Positions 14,712 through 23,436 of a DNA stretch of 64,000 nt are shown here, piece by piece. A program made the position numbers and the translations under genes. Source of the DNA: Hungatella effluvii (lineage in GTDB: Bacteria > Bacillota > Clostridia > Lachnospirales > Lachnospiraceae); NCBI RefSeq assembly GCF_003201875.1, contig NZ_QJKD01000001.1, positions 496,001 to 560,000 of the forward strand. The letters are read 5' to 3'. The notes below the pieces were generated by a model. It made no database searches, was not told the DNA's origin, and saw only the letters and a program-made list of their open reading frames with translations. Positions within the stretch are counted from its first letter, which is position 1. Each line of letters starts with the position of its first letter.

Positions 14712-16730
14712 TTATTCCACTTCTTTCCCCATATCTGCCATGAGGATCATGATATCGTTGCTTCTCGCAATGAATTTCGTCATGCGCTCCGGAGTCAGGG
14801 ATCCGTGGCTTAATGCAGCCAGGTCATACAGCTGCTCGCAGATTTCCTGGATGTGGCCGCCCTCTCTGTGATTCAGAACGTACTGAACCAGCTTATTGTT
14901 GTAGTTGAGCACCAGAGTCTCACCGCCGGCTCCAAACATGGACGGATCCATACCCGGCATGGTGTACATCTTCATCATCTCCTGCATACGGCGGCTGTCT
15001 TCGGAGACCGTAATCATGGAAGAAACGGCTTCATTTTTCAGTTTTTCCACTTTTACTTCCAGTTTATCGTTGCCAAGTGCCTTCTTGAACACCTCTGTCA
15101 GCGCGTCCGCATCGCCCTTCATGGCTTCCCTGGCCTCTTCCGTCATCTCTTCCTTAAAGCTGTCTGATAAGTCTGAGTTGATAGCCAGGAACTTCACATT
15201 CTCATTCTTCTGCTCCAGGAAATTGATGAACGGGCTGTCGATATTCTGAGTCATATAAACCGCGTCCATGCCTTCCTGCTTAAACATATTGATGTACTGG
15301 CTCTGTTCCTTCTCGTCTGTGATATAGAATACGGTGTTCTCGTGCTTTTCCTTATTCTCCTCCAGGCAGTCGGCCAGAGTCAAATACTTGCCTTCCAGAT
15401 TCTTGAAAATGATATAATCATTCATCTTTTCAGCGAATTTCTCGTCCTTTAAGCAGCCGAATTTGATAAATGGATTGATATCATCCCAGTACTTCTCGTA
15501 ATTCTCACGGTCAGTCTTAAACATACCGCTTAACTTGTCCGCTACCTTCTTTGTGATGTAATCGGAAATCTTCTTGACAAAGCCGTCGTTCTGCAGCGCG
15601 CTTCTCGATACGTTAAGCGGCAGATCCGGACAGTCAATCACGCCCTTCAGCAGCATTAAGAACTCCGGAATTACTTCCTTGATGTTGTCTGCGATAAATA
15701 CCTGGTTGTTGTAAAGCTTGATTACGCCTTCCAGGCTGTCATAATTTAAGTTCAGTTTCGGGAAGTATAAGATTCCCTTTAAGTTGAACGGGTAGTCCAT
15801 GTTTAAATGAATCCAGAACAGCGGTTCCTTGTAATCATGGAATACCTTGCGGTAAAAGCCTTTATACTCTTCCTCTGTACACTCGTTCGGATGCTTGTTC
15901 CACAGCGGGTGGATGTCATTCTCCGGAACGGGACGCTTTAAGATCTTATATTTTTCCCTGGCTGGAGAAATCTCTACGACTTCTTTTTCGCCGTTCTCAT
16001 TCTCTTTCTCCTCGGTCTTGGCTTCCTCGACGATCGTCTCGATAATGGTGTCTTTCTCGGTCAGCTCGTCCTTCTCGATGGTATCATACTGCGGTTCAGC
16101 GGAGGAATTCTCCAGATAAATCTCCACCGGCATGAAGGAGCAGTACTTCTCCAGCACTTCTCTGGCGCGGTACTCGTTGCAGAACTCCAGACTCTCTTCA
16201 TTCAGGTACAGCTTAATCGTGGTTCCGAAAGAGGTCTTATCCCCCTCTTCCATCTCATATTCCGTGCCGCCGTCGGATTCCCAGTGAACCGGCGCCGCAC
16301 CTTCCTGATAGGATAATGTATCGATCGTCACCTTATCCGCTACCATAAACGCGGAATAGAAGCCCAGTCCGAAATGGCCGATAATCTGATCCTCATTGGC
16401 CTTGTCCTTATACTTCTCCAGGAAATCCTGTGCTCCTGAAAATGCGATCTGGTTGATGTACTCATCCACTTCTTCCATGGTCATACCGAGGCCGTTATCG
16501 GTGAAGGTGATCGTCTTATCGTTGGAATCCACCGTCACGGTAATCTTAAATTCTACGTCCTCCGGCTTCTGCCACTCTCCCATGACCTCAAGCTTCTTTA
16601 ATTTCGTGATCGCATCGCAGCCGTTAGACACTAATTCACGGTAGAAAATGTCGTGATCCGAATAAAGCCACTTCTTGATAATCGGGAATATGTTTTCGCT
16701 GTTAATTGTCAAACTACCTGTCTTTGCCAT
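14712..16730 (-). CDS. htpG: molecular chaperone HtpG (Hsp90)
   Basis: The 672-residue protein belongs to the Hsp90 family. The N-terminal GHKL ATPase is shown by ELVSNGCDAITKL, TDNGLGMTMEEV and GHFGLGFYSAFMVADKV. The middle domain has FPKLNLNYDSLEGVIKLYNNQVF and the conserved LPLNVSRSALQ arginine. The C-terminal dimerisation part ends with MADMGKEVE. An acidic, charged insert between the first two domains makes it longer than E. coli HtpG. It is an ATP-driven cytoplasmic chaperone. The start MAKTGSL follows AAGGAG at ten bases; an ATG two codons earlier is too close. The CIRCE element upstream points to HrcA control. Confidence 0.95.
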   Translation of the reverse strand: MAKTGSLTINSENIFPIIKKWLYSDHDIFYRELVSNGCDAITKLKKLEVMGEWQKPEDVEFKITVTVDSNDKTITFTDNGLGMTMEEVDEYINQIAFSGAQDFLEKYKDKANEDQIIGHFGLGFYSAFMVADKVTIDTLSYQEGAAPVHWESDGGTEYEMEEGDKTSFGTTIKLYLNEESLEFCNEYRAREVLEKYCSFMPVEIYLENSSAEPQYDTIEKDELTEKDTIIETIVEEAKTEEKENENGEKEVVEISPAREKYKILKRPVPENDIHPLWNKHPNECTEEEYKGFYRKVFHDYKEPLFWIHLNMDYPFNLKGILYFPKLNLNYDSLEGVIKLYNNQVFIADNIKEVIPEFLMLLKGVIDCPDLPLNVSRSALQNDGFVKKISDYITKKVADKLSGMFKTDRENYEKYWDDINPFIKFGCLKDEKFAEKMNDYIIFKNLEGKYLTLADCLEENKEKHENTVFYITDEKEQSQYINMFKQEGMDAVYMTQNIDSPFINFLEQKNENVKFLAINSDLSDSFKEEMTEEAREAMKGDADALTEVFKKALGNDKLEVKVEKLKNEAVSSMITVSEDSRRMQEMMKMYTMPGMDPSMFGAGGETLVLNYNNKLVQYVLNHREGGHIQEICEQLYDLAALSHGSLTPERMTKFIARSNDIMILMADMGKEVE

Positions 16731-16807
16731 ATCCATACACTCCTTACTCTTTGCTGTATATTTTTCCATGGTTTGCCATGGTTTCTCACTCTTTGCCTGC
16801 AAAGAGT

Positions 16808-16836
16808 ATTTTAATACTCCATTTTCCAAATGTCAA
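16808..16836 (-). promoter_or_regulatory. sigma-A promoter of htpG
   Basis: On the minus strand TTGACA (16831-16836) and TAAAAT (16808-16813) are separated by 17 bp. A palindrome GAGTATT-TT-AATACTC (16804-16819) covers the -10 box and could be a second operator. Confidence 0.75.
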
Positions 16837-16843
16837 TAGAAAA

Positions 16844-16870
16844 TTAGCACTCATTTTAAATGAGTGCTAG
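16844..16870. promoter_or_regulatory. CIRCE element (HrcA operator)
   Basis: TTAGCACTC, nine bases, then GAGTGCTAG matches the CIRCE consensus TTAGCACTC-N9-GAGTGCTAA at all but the last base. It lies seven bases upstream of the htpG -35 box and eight bases after the stop of the next gene upstream. CIRCE sites usually overlap or follow the promoter, so this position is unusual. Confidence 0.9.
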
Positions 16871-16877
16871 TAATCGC

Positions 16878-17375
16878 CTATTCCTCCTGGAAAATGATCT
16901 CGTTTTTCTTCAAAAAGCTTCTCACCGCCTGATCCCATTCCATATCCAGGGTCTTGTCCAATGTAAAAATCGAGACCGATGTGCCGGTCACGCAGAACAG
17001 TTTTCCTTCCTCATAACGAATATTTAAGTACAGGCCATTGACCTGATCCGCCTTCAAAGGCATCTGATGGCCAGTTACAAACTTATCCACTGCCTGAGGC
17101 GGCATCTGCAGCACAATCTGGAAGCTGCCCGGAAGCTTCTTCCCCTTAATCAGTGAAAAACAGTATGGCCGGATCATCTTCCAGGAAGACAGTTCTTCCA
17201 TCTGATTCTCCTCCAGCTCCTCTTCAGAATAATACCCCTGGCGGATATGACCGTCGATGGTAAACACATTAAAGGTAACAATCTCCGCTTCCTTGATCAG
17301 GAAGTGATCAAAAGTCTCTCCCACAAAGAGTTTGGCTGTAAATTGTCTGATATCTTCAATTCTTAATGCTATCAT
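16878..17375 (-). CDS. conserved hypothetical protein, probably DUF5721
   Basis: The protein of 165 residues has no signal peptide or membrane segment. It starts MIALRIEDIRQFTAKLFVGE and has an acidic YYSEEELEENQ stretch, then PYCFSLIKGKKLPGSFQIVLQ. This pattern fits the DUF5721 proteins of Lachnospiraceae, which have no known function; the number is from memory. Its start lies one base after the stop of the DUF6882-like gene, so the two are co-transcribed. It ends eight bases before the CIRCE element. Confidence 0.6.
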   Translation of the reverse strand: MIALRIEDIRQFTAKLFVGETFDHFLIKEAEIVTFNVFTIDGHIRQGYYSEEELEENQMEELSSWKMIRPYCFSLIKGKKLPGSFQIVLQMPPQAVDKFVTGHQMPLKADQVNGLYLNIRYEEGKLFCVTGTSVSIFTLDKTLDMEWDQAVRSFLKKNEIIFQEE

Positions 17376-17376
17376 T

Positions 17377-18162
17377 TCACATTCTCCCCGTATTCTTCAT
17401 GCATTTAATTCGCCAAAAGCTGTCCACGATCTCATATTCGATGATCAGGTCATTTTTAAAAATGGGATCGTCTTTAAAATGCGCCCTCACCGTAAGATCC
17501 TGCCACTCATACGGCGTTTCATTCCAGAGTAAGAAGCTCTCGACAAACAGTTTATGGTCGACAGAAAACTGTTGGATACACTGCATGGTAAGCGATACAA
17601 ATTTCTGCCCGGTAACCGGTGCGAAGACCTCCTCCGGGACACCGGAAAAGGCCACCAGAACCGCGCCGCCGGAATGCGGCCCCCGGTAATAACAGCAATG
17701 CTCCGCTAACCCACAGGCCACTATGGACAGTGAATGGCCGTTAAAACTGTCCGTCAGTTCAAATTCCGCAGTCGTAAGCGGCTCAAGTCCCCACTTTTCT
17801 CCCGCGGCTCTCACCTGGTTCGCCGTCTGAAGAATCTCATCTGGAAAACCATTCACATTTTCCCAGCCCCACAGCCACGTATTGGAAGAAGACGCCTCGC
17901 TTCCAAGAAACTGCAGGGGATACTCGTCTGTTCCAAAAGCGATCACGCCCCGTGAAAAATCCACATTCCAGTCCCGGTCCTTTACAACCAGATCCCTGCA
18001 CGCATCCTGAACCGCCATCACCTTGCCGAGGCAGGCGGAAAATACGAGAAACCAGCTGCTCCTGTCAAATTCACAACAGGTAAAAGCCGACTTTCTATTA
18101 TGATCCCCATTCCCATCAGTTCCCGGAGTCTCCGCTTTTTTTCGATTTTTAAAGAAGTTCAT
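17377..18162 (-). CDS. DUF6882-like cytoplasmic protein
   Basis: The protein has 261 residues. A basic N-terminus (FFKNRKKAE) is followed by a domain with GVIAFGTDEYPLQFLGSEAS and NTWLWGWENVNGFPDEIL, the tryptophan-rich core of DUF6882. The C-terminal part ends in FWRIKCMKN. The function is unknown; no catalytic motif can be named. The ATG follows GAGGAGG. It is the first gene of a two-gene unit with the DUF5721-like protein. Confidence 0.65.
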   Translation of the reverse strand: MNFFKNRKKAETPGTDGNGDHNRKSAFTCCEFDRSSWFLVFSACLGKVMAVQDACRDLVVKDRDWNVDFSRGVIAFGTDEYPLQFLGSEASSSNTWLWGWENVNGFPDEILQTANQVRAAGEKWGLEPLTTAEFELTDSFNGHSLSIVACGLAEHCCYYRGPHSGGAVLVAFSGVPEEVFAPVTGQKFVSLTMQCIQQFSVDHKLFVESFLLWNETPYEWQDLTVRAHFKDDPIFKNDLIIEYEIVDSFWRIKCMKNTGRM

Positions 18163-18302
18163 TTTGCTCCTCCTCGTCTGTATTCCGCTTCGTTCTCAAT
18201 GGAACTATTTTACCATAGAAGGCGCGGGGACGCCATTCGTATTTTCCCTGGTAACAAATATTTATAACCTTTGGAAAATCATTTTTAAATCAGAAGAACC
18301 AA

Positions 18303-18331
18303 TTCCCACCTCTTCCACTTTGTGATATACT
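18303..18331 (+). promoter_or_regulatory. probable promoter of the M18 aminopeptidase gene
   Basis: TTCCCA (18303-18308) and TATACT (18326-18331) are 17 bp apart, 36 bp before the start codon. The -35 box is a weak match. Confidence 0.4.
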
Positions 18332-18366
18332 AAAAGCTGTAATTACACAGAAAAGAGGTCAAACCT

Positions 18367-19665
18367 ATGAATGATATGAAACAGCTGGAGCGGCTTATCT
18401 CCGCTTCCGTATCCCCGTATCACTGCATCATGACGGCCGCCGCTTCCTTAGACGGCGCCGGATTTACAGAACTCTCCCTTTCCGGTTCCTGGAAACTGGA
18501 GCAGGGACACTCCTACTATATAAAAGCATACGATTCGACGCTCATCGCATTTACCATCGGCGAGCTGGCGGATCAGACGCCGAAGCTTAAACTGGCCGCC
18601 TCCCATACGGACTGGCCCTGTCTGAAATTAAAGCCTTCTCCGGAGGTAACTTCAGGACGGTACGGAAAACTCAACACAGAGGTCTACGGCGGACCGCTTC
18701 TTCACACCTGGTTTGACAGACCGCTGTCCATGGCAGGCAAAGTCTGCGTGACCAGTGATGCGCCGTCCGGCACGAAAACCATATTCGTGGACTTTAAGCG
18801 CCCGGTGCTCACGATTCCAAACCTGGCGATCCACATGAACCGGGAGGCCAATCAGGGCGTCGCTGTCAATCCGCAGGTTGACATGCTCCCGCTCTTAACC
18901 TTAATTAAGAGTGACCTGGAAAAGGAAGATTTCTTCTTAAAGGCTCTGGCCGCCGAAGCCGGTGTGGAAAAGCAGGATATACTGGACTACGAAATCTACG
19001 TCTACAATACGGAGAGCGGCACTTTATGCGGACTTGACGGTGAATTCTATTCCGCTCCGCGTCTCGATAACCTGACCTCCGTGCAGGCCTGCTTAAGCGG
19101 TATCATGAACAGCACTGCCGGAAATGAGATACATGTGATCGCGCTTTACGACAATGAGGAGATCGGAAGCAGCACGAAACAGGGAGCCGCCTCGCTGCTC
19201 ATGGACCGTGTGCTGGAAAAGCTCTTCCTGTCCCTCGGCTGCTCCAGAGAATCCTACTTAAACGCCCTGTTTGACGGCTTCATGCTGTCCCTCGACGTCG
19301 CACACGCGATTCATCCCAACCACAGCGAAAAATGTGATATCAAGAACCAGATCCTCATGGGAGACGGAGTCGCCATCAAGCTGTCGGCCAGCCAGTCCTA
19401 CGCGACCGACGCGACCAGCACGGGAATGATTGAAAGCATCTGCAGAAATGCCAAAATTCCATACAGGAAATTCTCCAACCGTTCCGATATGAAGGGCGGA
19501 TCGACTCTCGGAAGTATTTCCTCCAGCTATTTAACCATGCGCACCGTGGATGCGGGAATCCCGATGCTGGCCATGCACTCCGCCAGGGAGGTCATGGGGA
19601 CTGCGGATCAGAAAGCACTTGTTGATCTGGTGACTGCTTATTTTAACAAAGCAAACATGGATTGA
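18367..19665 (+). CDS. M18 family aminopeptidase
   Basis: The 432-residue protein belongs to peptidase family M18 (aspartyl aminopeptidase, ApeB/DAP2 type). Metal and active-site regions are seen as AASHTDWPCLKLKP, RLDNLTSVQACLSG, YDNEEIGSSTKQGAAS and DVAHAIHPNHSEKCD near the C-terminal half, followed by GGSTLGSISSSYLTMRTVDAGIPMLAMHSARE. It should be a cytoplasmic dinuclear zinc enzyme that removes N-terminal, often acidic, residues from peptides and forms large oligomers. It has its own weak promoter and a terminator right after the stop, so it is a single-gene transcript in a mostly minus-strand region. Confidence 0.92.
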   Translation: MNDMKQLERLISASVSPYHCIMTAAASLDGAGFTELSLSGSWKLEQGHSYYIKAYDSTLIAFTIGELADQTPKLKLAASHTDWPCLKLKPSPEVTSGRYGKLNTEVYGGPLLHTWFDRPLSMAGKVCVTSDAPSGTKTIFVDFKRPVLTIPNLAIHMNREANQGVAVNPQVDMLPLLTLIKSDLEKEDFFLKALAAEAGVEKQDILDYEIYVYNTESGTLCGLDGEFYSAPRLDNLTSVQACLSGIMNSTAGNEIHVIALYDNEEIGSSTKQGAASLLMDRVLEKLFLSLGCSRESYLNALFDGFMLSLDVAHAIHPNHSEKCDIKNQILMGDGVAIKLSASQSYATDATSTGMIESICRNAKIPYRKFSNRSDMKGGSTLGSISSSYLTMRTVDAGIPMLAMHSAREVMGTADQKALVDLVTAYFNKANMD

Positions 19666-19684
19666 AAGACTTGAATAAAAAACA

Positions 19685-19723
19685 GGAAACAGGGGGCGCC
19701 AGCTGATGGAGCCTCCTGTTTCC
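19685..19723 (+). terminator. intrinsic terminator after the M18 gene
   Basis: A 13-bp stem GGAAACAGGGGGC pairs with GCCTCCTGTTTCC, with one internal mismatch, and is followed by TTATCTC. It lies 20 bp past the stop codon. Confidence 0.7.
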
Positions 19724-19766
19724 TTATCTCGTTCTTCTGCGCTCAAGCCCAACCGCTATTTACAGG

Positions 19767-19997
19767 CTATTCATAGATCTTCATCGTCTCCGGCACAATC
19801 TCTCTGCCGGTTTCCAGCGGTGTGGTCGATGTACGGCTTCCTTCCCAGTACCGGTATACATAGGTGCCGGAAAATAAAAGTCCCGCTGCAATCAAAAGGA
19901 CCATAATAAACTTAAGCACCGTGACAAAAACTGCCTTCCCCCTGGTACTTTTGCGCTTCCGGCTCCTGCCCCGGCTGCTCCTTCCCCCTTCTGCCAT
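19767..19997 (-). CDS. small single-pass membrane protein
   Basis: This 76-residue protein has a very basic head (GRSSRGRSRKRKSTRGK), one membrane helix (VLKFIMVLLIAAGLLFSGTYVY) and an outward tail of about 30 residues. The positive head should stay in the cytoplasm. No family was recognised. It begins 27 bp after the stop of the PrsA-like lipoprotein gene and probably shares its transcript, so a role at the membrane near the secretion foldase is possible but unproven. Confidence 0.65.
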   Translation of the reverse strand: MAEGGRSSRGRSRKRKSTRGKAVFVTVLKFIMVLLIAAGLLFSGTYVYRYWEGSRTSTTPLETGREIVPETMKIYE

Positions 19998-20024
19998 GGA
20001 ATGCCCCTCTGCTTTCCTTCCCCA

Positions 20025-20999
20025 TTATGAATTGGGAAAATGTTTTCTGTACAAGTCAAAAAAATTCGTGGTCGTCGTCTTATCGTCAATGGAAAACTTA
20101 ATTCCATCCCAGATATCGTTGCTGAATGTAACCGGATTCTCTGCCTTGAACTGATCGTATATCTGCCCGAACGCGTCCTTTTTCCTCTGCTGGTACAGGT
20201 TATCCTTTCTCGCCTGTGTGGCATCCTCGTCGTAGTCGCTCACACATTTGATGATGTAGAACATGCCGTTATCCTCCACCACCGGGCTGATCTCGCCTGC
20301 CGTCAGGGAAAATGCCGCATCCTCCAGCGCTTTCCTCGCTTCTCCGCGTCCCAGCTGTTTCTGAATCTCGTTATCCTCTGAATACTCCCGTGCAATGGCT
20401 TCGAAGTCCGCCCCGTCTTCGTTCACCTGATTCAGCACGTCCTGGGCTGTATTCCCGTCTGAGAGGACGATCTGGTCGATGGTTATGACCTTTGCCTCAC
20501 TGTCGCTGATCTCCAGATTCATATCCTTTGTCAGTTCACTGACCACCTTGTTGGAAAGGAAGTATTCCTCATACATCGTCCGCACATCGTCCTCCTTCAC
20601 CCCCATGTACGTGATGTCATCCTCGGTCAGAGACTCATAATACTCCTCCGACAGCTTCCGGATCTCCTCCTTCTCGGCGCTCGTGATGATAATCTCCTTA
20701 TCCTTTGCCAGAAGATTCATCCATTTCATCTCCTGAAGGAATTCCTGGGCCTGCCCCAGCAGATACGTCTCAAATGTCTCCCCATCCGGCAGTTCCACGC
20801 TCCAGATCTGGCCGGTATATGCCTGCTGGTAACGGTTGCGCTCAGTCGCCACAATAATCATGGACTGCGGAAGTGTGTATGCCTTCATTTCATTTACCTC
20901 TGAGACCATGGGAAGCCCCTTGGCGCAGCCGGTAAGAAGCATGGCGGCCAGAACAGCGGCCAGCGTTTGTTTCACTTTTTTTCTATATTTAAAATTCAT
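20025..20999 (-). CDS. PrsA-like peptidylprolyl isomerase lipoprotein
   Basis: The protein of 324 residues has a lipoprotein signal with LLTGC (Cys25), so it is anchored on the outer face of the membrane. A SurA/PrsA N-terminal helical region carries TSAEKEEIRKLSEEYYESL. A parvulin rotamase domain begins near VLSDGNTAQDVLNQV and includes EDNEIQKQLGRGEA and FSLTAGEISPVVEDNGMFYIIKC. It should help secreted proteins fold. An AGGAG site fits the ATG of MNFKYRKK. The small membrane protein gene follows. The parvulin fold is clear; catalytic competence was not judged. Confidence 0.85.
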   Translation of the reverse strand: MNFKYRKKVKQTLAAVLAAMLLTGCAKGLPMVSEVNEMKAYTLPQSMIIVATERNRYQQAYTGQIWSVELPDGETFETYLLGQAQEFLQEMKWMNLLAKDKEIIITSAEKEEIRKLSEEYYESLTEDDITYMGVKEDDVRTMYEEYFLSNKVVSELTKDMNLEISDSEAKVITIDQIVLSDGNTAQDVLNQVNEDGADFEAIAREYSEDNEIQKQLGRGEARKALEDAAFSLTAGEISPVVEDNGMFYIIKCVSDYDEDATQARKDNLYQQRKKDAFGQIYDQFKAENPVTFSNDIWDGIKFSIDDKTTTTNFFDLYRKHFPNS

Positions 21000-21162
21000 G
21001 GACAACTCCTGTATGAATGAAAAACTCTCCAATGTGTTATGCGAATAGTATTATACCATGTCCTTCGGCCATGATTCCCTCCGGGGGATGCGCACGGTTC
21101 GGTCTGTGCTTTGCCATCCTCCGGACGGCACCGAACCGGCGCCAGTATAATGTCTGCCGCCA

Positions 21163-23436
21163 TTATACCATACTTTCTGTCACGATTCTACTTCCCTGAT
21201 TCGTTTTTTCTACCAGAATATGGCTGCCGATCTGTTCTTTCAATTCTTCCACATGGGAAATGATTCCAACCATACTGGAACCGCCGCTCAAAGAGGTCAG
21301 AATCGCCACCGCCTGTTCCAGGGATTCTGCATCGAGAGAGCCAAAGCCTTCGTCCACAAAGAGAGCTTCCACCTGGATGCCTCCCGCGTAGCTCTGTATC
21401 ACATCGGAGGTCCCCAGCGCCAGTGCCAGCGCAGCGTTAAACGCCTCGCCTCCCGACAGGCTCTTCACGGAACGGCGCTTGCCCGTATACTGGTCAAGCA
21501 CCTCCATCTCCATGCTCTCCTTACTTCTCCTGTCTCTTGTTCTGTCCAGCCGGTGCAGTTCGTACCGCTCCCCGCTCATCTTGAGAAGGCGCCGGTTTGC
21601 CGCCCGGAGAATGTCCTCAAAATAGACGGATAGGACGTACTGCTCAAATACCAGATTCCGGCCGTTATATCCCCCGGCCGCCCGTTCCAGTTCACGGACC
21701 ACGCTGTACTCTGTCTCCAGCTTTTCCTTTTCCTCCAGATGGCCTTTCAGAGTGGCCAGTGACTGCCGGTTCAAAACCAGAGCCGCTCCCGTCCGTTCTT
21801 TTTCCTTGGCCGTCTGCCTGCGGTCTCTCTCACATTCCGTAAGCGCCGCTTCAAATCCGGATAGTTCCACCAGCTCCGTCTGTTTTGGAACCCGGATGGC
21901 CGCCTTTAACTGGGAATAAGCCGCTTTCTGCTTTTCCAGCTTAACCGCGCAGTCCTGGTAGGCCTTTTCACACTCCCGGATCTCTTTTTCTTCCTGTTTT
22001 GTCTCTTCTTCCAGCAGGCGCAGCCTTTCCTCGATTTCGAGAAAAGCCCGCTCTCCGCCGTCCGATAAATCCATAGAACCAAGGTTTTCTTCCATATTTT
22101 TTACGGCGCCCACCAGCGCCGCCGCGTCGCTCGCGGCCGCCGATGCCTTTTCTAATGCCGCCTCATAGTCCGCCTTCAGCCGCCGGATCTGTTTCTCGTC
22201 CGGCACCTCGCCTTCCATGGACGCGGGAGCCGGATGGACAGTGGAGCCGCAGACCGGACACGGAAATCCTTCCACCAGATCCCTTGCAATAATTCCCGCA
22301 GCCGCTTTCTTAAAACAGTCATCCTGATATTCGTAAATCCGCTTCTTTTCCTTTGCTTCTCCATCGAGCTTTAGATACTTTTCCTGCCGTTCAACCAGCT
22401 GTCTGCGCGCGGCCTTCCATGCGGCAAGCCCCTTTTTCTGCTCCTCCAGCACGCGTAAATCCGACTTCTTCCCCTCCAGCTTTTCCCGGCGGGCGGGGAG
22501 GCGGCCGTATGCCCTGGCCAGCTCTTTTTTCTGTTCTTTTAAGCCGTCCCGCTCCTCTTCCAGCTTTGCCAGGGTCTTCCTGTCACTTTCATACTTTCGG
22601 ACTGCCTGGTTGCCGCTTCGCAGCTCCTCGATCGCCCTCACCCGGTCCTTATAGGTCTGGTCCAGTTCTCCCAGGCGGGAGGCCAGTTCTCTCTCCCGGT
22701 TACCCAGCCGTTCATTTTCCTGTTCCACAAATCCCAAAAGCTTTCGGTAATTCCGGTTTTTCTTTGATTTCAGTTCTTCCCAGTCCCCATTCTCAATGCG
22801 GAACGTTCCCGTGATCTCGTCCGCCCGGTGCTTCACCTCATCGATCCGGCCGTTTAGGGCCTTCACTCTGGAGGACAGCAGCGCCGTCATCGTATCGTAG
22901 ATCCGAGTCTGGAAAATATCGCGGAATATCTGGGTTCTCTCTTTGGAGCTGGACACAAGAAGCTGCTGAAATTCCCCCTGGGCGATCATGGATATCTGGC
23001 GGAACTGGCGGTAATCCAGTCCCAGCAGTTCCGTCACCCGCTCCGTCACCTGCGTGCTTCCTGAGGCCAGAAGCGCCTCTTCTTCGTAGAGCTCGCCGCC
23101 CTCCAGTTCCGTGGTCATTCCCTCGCCCTTAAGCTTCGGTCTGTCATACTTTGGATTTCGGGTAACCCGGTACTGCTTTCCTCTATGGGAAAAGGTGAGC
23201 GTCACATACGTGGGTGTGGAAGCGTCCGCAAAATCGCTCCGCAGACTGTCCTTCTCCCGGATGCTTCCGCTGACCTCCCCGTAAAGAGCAAAGGTAATTC
23301 CGTCAAATATCGTGGTCTTTCCGGCGCCGGTCGGTCCTGAGATCAGAAACAGCCCCCGCTGCATGGCCTCAAAATCTGCCCGTTCCACACCTTTATAAGG
23401 CCCCCATCCGCTCAAAACAAGCGCTGTCGGCTTCAT
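21163..23436 (-). CDS. sbcC: exonuclease subunit SbcC (SMC-family ATPase), short form
   Basis: The protein has 757 residues. Walker A is at GPTGAGKTTIFDG near residue 35, the zinc hook CPVCG at about residues 391-395 between two long coiled coils, the ABC signature at KSLSGGEAFNAALALALG and Walker B at ALFVDEGFGSLD. With SbcD it forms the nuclease that opens hairpins and cleans DNA ends. Many SbcC proteins exceed 1000 residues, so the coiled-coil arms here are short, but all key motifs are intact. Its ATG overlaps the sbcD stop by four bases, so the pair is coupled. Confidence 0.92.
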   Translation of the reverse strand: MKPTALVLSGWGPYKGVERADFEAMQRGLFLISGPTGAGKTTIFDGITFALYGEVSGSIREKDSLRSDFADASTPTYVTLTFSHRGKQYRVTRNPKYDRPKLKGEGMTTELEGGELYEEEALLASGSTQVTERVTELLGLDYRQFRQISMIAQGEFQQLLVSSSKERTQIFRDIFQTRIYDTMTALLSSRVKALNGRIDEVKHRADEITGTFRIENGDWEELKSKKNRNYRKLLGFVEQENERLGNRERELASRLGELDQTYKDRVRAIEELRSGNQAVRKYESDRKTLAKLEEERDGLKEQKKELARAYGRLPARREKLEGKKSDLRVLEEQKKGLAAWKAARRQLVERQEKYLKLDGEAKEKKRIYEYQDDCFKKAAAGIIARDLVEGFPCPVCGSTVHPAPASMEGEVPDEKQIRRLKADYEAALEKASAAASDAAALVGAVKNMEENLGSMDLSDGGERAFLEIEERLRLLEEETKQEEKEIRECEKAYQDCAVKLEKQKAAYSQLKAAIRVPKQTELVELSGFEAALTECERDRRQTAKEKERTGAALVLNRQSLATLKGHLEEKEKLETEYSVVRELERAAGGYNGRNLVFEQYVLSVYFEDILRAANRRLLKMSGERYELHRLDRTRDRRSKESMEMEVLDQYTGKRRSVKSLSGGEAFNAALALALGTSDVIQSYAGGIQVEALFVDEGFGSLDAESLEQAVAILTSLSGGSSMVGIISHVEELKEQIGSHILVEKTNQGSRIVTESMV

